DNA from: Saccharothrix deserti
GTDB lineage: Bacteria; Actinomycetota; Actinomycetes; Mycobacteriales; Pseudonocardiaceae
NCBI RefSeq assembly: GCF_009769385.1
Contig: NZ_VKAB01000021.1
Span: 124,001-188,000 of the forward strand
Reading direction: 5' to 3'
Length of the DNA: 64,000 nucleotides
Shown here: positions 61,208-64,000 of the stretch, one piece after another
How the letters are laid out: each line of letters starts with the position of its first letter
How positions within the stretch are numbered: the stretch's first letter is position 1
Position numbers and translations under genes: made by a program
Notes under the pieces: model-generated
The model's input: only the letters and a program-made list of their open reading frames with translations
Databases searched by the model: none
What the model was told of the DNA's origin: nothing

Positions 61208-61967
61208 CCTTGGTCTTGCCGTCCGGGGTCTCGCCGTCCGGTTCGCGCAGCGCGCCGCCGGGGCGGATCTCGCGGACGGTGAAGTACAGCCAGCCGCCGA
61301 GCGCCATCGCGCCGAACGCGATCCACTGCAACGCGTAGGAGAAGAACGGTCCCGCGTCGAGCTTCGGCAGCGGCAGTTCCGCTTCGACGCCGGGCTGACC
61401 CTCGGTGAGCTGGAAGTACCCCGGTCGGATGTCCAGGCCCGCGGCCCGCCCGACCACGGCGGAGTTCACCGAGTAGACCTGGCGGTGCCGGTCTTCCTGG
61501 AACGCGTCGCGGGTGTCCGACTCGTCCCGGCGGACCAGCGCGGTGAGGGTCACGTCCCCGGTCGGCACGGGCTTCAGGTCGGGCACCTTGATGCCGTTGA
61601 CCGGCCGCACGTAACCCCGGTCGACCAGCACGACGGGGCCGTCGACCAGCTGGAACGGGGTCAGCACCTCGAACGCCGCCTCGCCCTGCACGGTCCGCAG
61701 CCGTGCCACCGCCTGGCCCTCGGGCAGGTAGCGGCCGGTCAGCGTGACGCGCCGCCACTCGACGTCGGCGTTCGACCGGTCGAGCAGCGTCGTGACGGGG
61801 ACCGGGTCGGTGCGGACGGACGAGGTGACCGCGTTGTTCTGCGCCTCGCGCTCCGCGTCGCGGCTGAACTGCCACGGCGCGAGCAGCGTGAAGCAGGCGC
61901 CCGCGAACACCCAGACCGCCAGCGTCAACGCCAGCCAGCCGGGCTGCAACAGGAACTTCAACCGCAC
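61149..61967 (-). CDS. SURF1-family cytochrome oxidase assembly protein
   Basis: The 272-residue protein has an N-terminal membrane helix (about 11-30, followed by the conserved LAPWQFSRDAER), the outer SURF1 domain with VLVDRGYVRP and PYFQL-like GYFQLTEG, and a second helix near 213-230. It helps assemble heme-copper oxidase. The C-terminal basic tail (KTKVRRKSVAELLAEDE) is cytoplasmic. Its 3' end overlaps cobD. Confidence 0.9.
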   Translation of the reverse strand: MRLKFLLQPGWLALTLAVWVFAGACFTLLAPWQFSRDAEREAQNNAVTSSVRTDPVPVTTLLDRSNADVEWRRVTLTGRYLPEGQAVARLRTVQGEAAFEVLTPFQLVDGPVVLVDRGYVRPVNGIKVPDLKPVPTGDVTLTALVRRDESDTRDAFQEDRHRQVYSVNSAVVGRAAGLDIRPGYFQLTEGQPGVEAELPLPKLDAGPFFSYALQWIAFGAMALGGWLYFTVREIRPGGALREPDGETPDGKTKVRRKSVAELLAEDEAAPAR

Positions 61968-61983
61968 GTGACCACGGTAAGCC

Positions 61984-62547
61984 CTAGGCCGTTGTGATCT
62001 GCACCCGGTCGAAACGCGCGGTGAAGCCGGGGCCGGTCGGTGCCGCCGCCATCACGCCCACCAGCACTTCCGCGTCGGGCGGGAGGTACGCGAGGCGCAG
62101 CATGGTCGTCGGCTCGGCGTCACCCACGCCGTAGCGGACGGTCACCGCGTCACCCTCGCGTGTGGCCGAGATCGTCACCCTTTGGATGGGGCCGCCGGGC
62201 ACGACCGACCAGTCCGAGAAGTCGCGCGTCACGACGGTGCTGACCTGGAACTCGTCGTCCACCAGTTCGACGCCCGCCTTGATCCAGTTGCGGTCGTCGA
62301 TCCACAGCGCGATGCCCGCCTGGTCGTACTGGGCGGCGTAGTCGGCGGTGAACGAGGTGGTGATGGTGAAGTCGCCGGTCACGGGGACGCCGAGGACGTG
62401 CCCGGAGTCGCGGACGTAGCCGTAGTGGGTGGTGCGCCAGAAGTCGGTGTCCGGGTCGCTGGTGATGGTCAGCCCGTCCTGGCCGCTCCAGGTGCCGGGC
62501 TCGTTGAGCCACCGCCAGTCGTCGCGGTCGAACACGGTGATCCCCAT
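61984..62547 (-). CDS. DUF1349 concanavalin-like protein
   Basis: The 187-residue protein belongs to DUF1349 (YesU-like jelly-roll). WLNEPGTWSG, YDQAGIALWIDDRNWIKAGVE and MAAAPTGPGFTARF are characteristic. It has no signal peptide and probably binds a sugar or small ligand; the function is unknown. It ends 17 bp before the SURF1 start on the same strand. Confidence 0.88.
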   Translation of the reverse strand: MGITVFDRDDWRWLNEPGTWSGQDGLTITSDPDTDFWRTTHYGYVRDSGHVLGVPVTGDFTITTSFTADYAAQYDQAGIALWIDDRNWIKAGVELVDDEFQVSTVVTRDFSDWSVVPGGPIQRVTISATREGDAVTVRYGVGDAEPTTMLRLAYLPPDAEVLVGVMAAAPTGPGFTARFDRVQITTA

Positions 62548-62554
62548 CTCGTCA

Positions 62555-63385
62555 TCATGTCAGCGAACGAGCCGCCGACAACGCCTGTTGGGCGTAGCCG
62601 CGGCCGAACAGCGCGGCGTGCACGAGCACCGGGAACAGCTGGTGCAGCGGGATTCGTTCGCGCCAGCCGTCGGCGAGCGGGGCGACCTCGTCGTAGGCGG
62701 CGACGATGCGGTCCAGGTGGGGGCAGCCGAAGAGGGCGAGCATGGCCAGGTCGCTCTCCCGGTGGCCGCCGTGCGCGGCCGGGTCGATGAGCCACGCGCG
62801 GCCGTCGGCGGCCCAGTGCACGTTGCCGTTCCACAGGTCGCCGTGGAGTCGGGCGGGCGGCTCGTCCGGGGCGTCCACCGGCACTTCTTCGATGACGGCG
62901 GCTTCGGTGTTCGTCAACGCGCCGGCGTCGACGGCCAGGCGGGCGTAGTAGGCGATGCGGTGTTCCTTGAACCAGTCCGGCCAGGTCGTGGACGGGACGT
63001 TGCGCATGGGCGCGAGCCCGATGGCGGCGTCGGCCGGTCCGTCCGGCGGGGGAGCGCCGAACGCGGGGGCGCCGGTCGCGTGGAGGGCGGCGAGCCGGCG
63101 TCCGAACTCCTCGGCGGCGTCCGGTGTGGGGTGGCCGCGTTCGACCTGGTCCATCACCAGCCAGTTCCCGCCGTGGCCGCGCACTTGAGGAACCGGTGGT
63201 CCCTCCGGCTCGGCCAGCCACTCCAGGGACGCGGCCTCGGCGAGCACCGCGTTCGGGTCGTCGTGCCGCTTGACGACCACCAGGTCGCCGTCGGCCAGGT
63301 CCACCTCGTAGACCGAACCGCCGATCTGCCTGGTTTCGACCGCCGGCACGCCGGTCAGTTCAGCCGCCGCCTCCGCCGCTGTCAC
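62555..63385 (-). CDS. Fructosamine kinase family protein
   Basis: The 276-residue protein matches the fructosamine/ketosamine-3-kinase family. ARLHGDLWNGNVHW near 187-200 holds the catalytic Asp and Asn and LIDPAAHGGHRESDLAM near 211-227 the metal-binding Asp. It phosphorylates sugar-amine adducts on proteins, leading to deglycation. Three GTG codons follow one another at 63391-63385; the last is chosen for its seven-base distance from GGGAGGA. It is downstream of the LMW phosphatase gene, a common pairing. Confidence 0.9.
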   Translation of the reverse strand: MTAAEAAAELTGVPAVETRQIGGSVYEVDLADGDLVVVKRHDDPNAVLAEAASLEWLAEPEGPPVPQVRGHGGNWLVMDQVERGHPTPDAAEEFGRRLAALHATGAPAFGAPPPDGPADAAIGLAPMRNVPSTTWPDWFKEHRIAYYARLAVDAGALTNTEAAVIEEVPVDAPDEPPARLHGDLWNGNVHWAADGRAWLIDPAAHGGHRESDLAMLALFGCPHLDRIVAAYDEVAPLADGWRERIPLHQLFPVLVHAALFGRGYAQQALSAARSLT

Positions 63386-63449
63386 CACCACTCCTCCCTT
63401 GCCCGCTGCCCGCTGCCCGCGAAGCCCTTCTCGTGGCGCGACAGGACGG

Positions 63450-63911
63450 TCACACCCGCTCGCGCACCCACGCCAGCAGCCCCGGCACGGCGGCCTCCAC
63501 CATCTCCACCACCTGGTCGAACCCGGCGTCGTCCCCGTAATACGGGTCGGGCACGTCGACGCCGTCCGCGTCCGGGTCGAACGAGCGCAGCAGCCGCACC
63601 CGCTCGGGATCGGTGACCATCCGCCGCAACGCGCGGGCGTGCCCGGTGTCCAACGCGACCAGCAGGTCCGCGTCCAGGTGGTCCTCGTCGACCTGGGCGG
63701 CGCTGTGTTCGGTCGGGTAGCCGTTGTCGGCCAACGACTTCGCCGCACGCGGGTCGGCCGGGTCGCCGACGTGCCAGCCGCCGGTGCCCGCGCTGGTCAC
63801 CTCCACAAGATCACCCAGCCCGGCACGGTGCAGGTGCTCGCGGAATATGATCGCGGCTACGGGTGAACGGCAGATGTTGCCGGTGCAGATGAACGAGACG
63901 GTGAGCGTCAC
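63450..63911 (-). CDS. Low-molecular-weight protein tyrosine phosphatase
   Basis: The 153-residue enzyme has the P-loop CTGNICRS (Cys9 nucleophile, Arg15) near the N-terminus and the general-acid loop DPYYGDD near 122-128. It dephosphorylates phosphotyrosine on proteins. GTG 63911 places the P-loop at the usual distance from the start; a start at 63983 would add an unlikely basic leader. It lies 64 bp upstream of the fructosamine kinase gene. Confidence 0.93.
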   Translation of the reverse strand: MTLTVSFICTGNICRSPVAAIIFREHLHRAGLGDLVEVTSAGTGGWHVGDPADPRAAKSLADNGYPTEHSAAQVDEDHLDADLLVALDTGHARALRRMVTDPERVRLLRSFDPDADGVDVPDPYYGDDAGFDQVVEMVEAAVPGLLAWVRERV

Positions 63912-64000
63912 GGCAGGTGAGTCTGCCAGGTTGGGCGCTCCGGGTGAGGGCGCTGGACGGCGGCGCGCCACGCGCACGACCATCGAATCGACCGGCTCTC

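Noticed and set aside
1-64000. tRNA, rRNA, insertion sequence or prophage genes
   Set aside because: No cloverleaf-type sequence, transposase, integrase or phage structural protein was recognised on either strand.

Overview
The window is about 72% GC with many GTG starts, dense 1-4 base stop/start overlaps and frequent leaderless promoters. These traits, and the protein families present, fit an actinomycete, most likely of the order Pseudonocardiales (Saccharothrix/Actinosynnema/Lentzea-like). That placement is an inference. Much of the window follows a gene order I remember from Mycobacterium tuberculosis (Rv3212 down to Rv3199c): a PQQ-like membrane protein, DEAD-box helicase, ferritin-like protein, DUF3107, TetR, DUF3152, MoeZ, TIGR02569 kinase-like protein, alkyltransferase-like protein, AdnA, AdnB, a TrkA-type channel and NudC. 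Accessory blocks are spliced into this backbone.

Layout. 1-4101: end of a PHP phosphoesterase, a RecB-type nuclease, a small membrane protein, a hydrolase and a beta-propeller protein. 4102-7687: a GC-skewed gap, helicase, ferritin-like protein and DUF3107. 7793-12751: two TetR genes with an AurF-type diiron oxygenase, DUF4873 and alpha/beta hydrolases. 12833-16361: DUF3152, MoeZ and TIGR02569. 16457-26107: a nitrate/nitrite assimilation and siroheme block (molybdopterin nitrate reductase, its flavoprotein partner, NarK, NirB, NirD, a HemD-winged-helix protein and a CbiX chelatase). 26397-29025: pirin, a TPR protein, an alkyltransferase-like protein and a secreted GH18 chitinase with a DasR-type site. 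29293-36118: the AdnAB helicase-nuclease. 36115-39647: a hypothetical gene, DoxX-like protein, M20 peptidase and potassium channel. 39678-47054: histidine kinase and regulator, a broken DUF5666-like gene, an SOS-box-linked membrane protein, two zinc metallopeptidases and DUF2207. 47392-51022: an M16 peptidase pair and NudC. 51032-53462: a truncated NmrA-like gene fused head-to-head with a MarR gene, then a ROK regulator. 53524-60187: jetC, jetB and jetA of a Wadjet-type (MukBEF-like) anti-plasmid system. 60239-63911: CobD, SURF1, DUF1349, fructosamine kinase and low-molecular-weight phosphatase.

The main point of interest is the jetABC operon, whose expected fourth gene (jetD, the nuclease) is absent. 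Its place is taken by a 59-bp internally deleted copy of a palindromic repeat. Fuller copies of that repeat lie at 491-626, 13871-14002 and 29151-29286, and its stem arms covary. Other notable signals are two exact mycobacterial-type LexA boxes, a repeat family found both between genes and in frame inside adnB, a composite terminator/UUCG-hairpin repeat, and a histidine kinase whose ATPase domain is split by a repetitive insertion.
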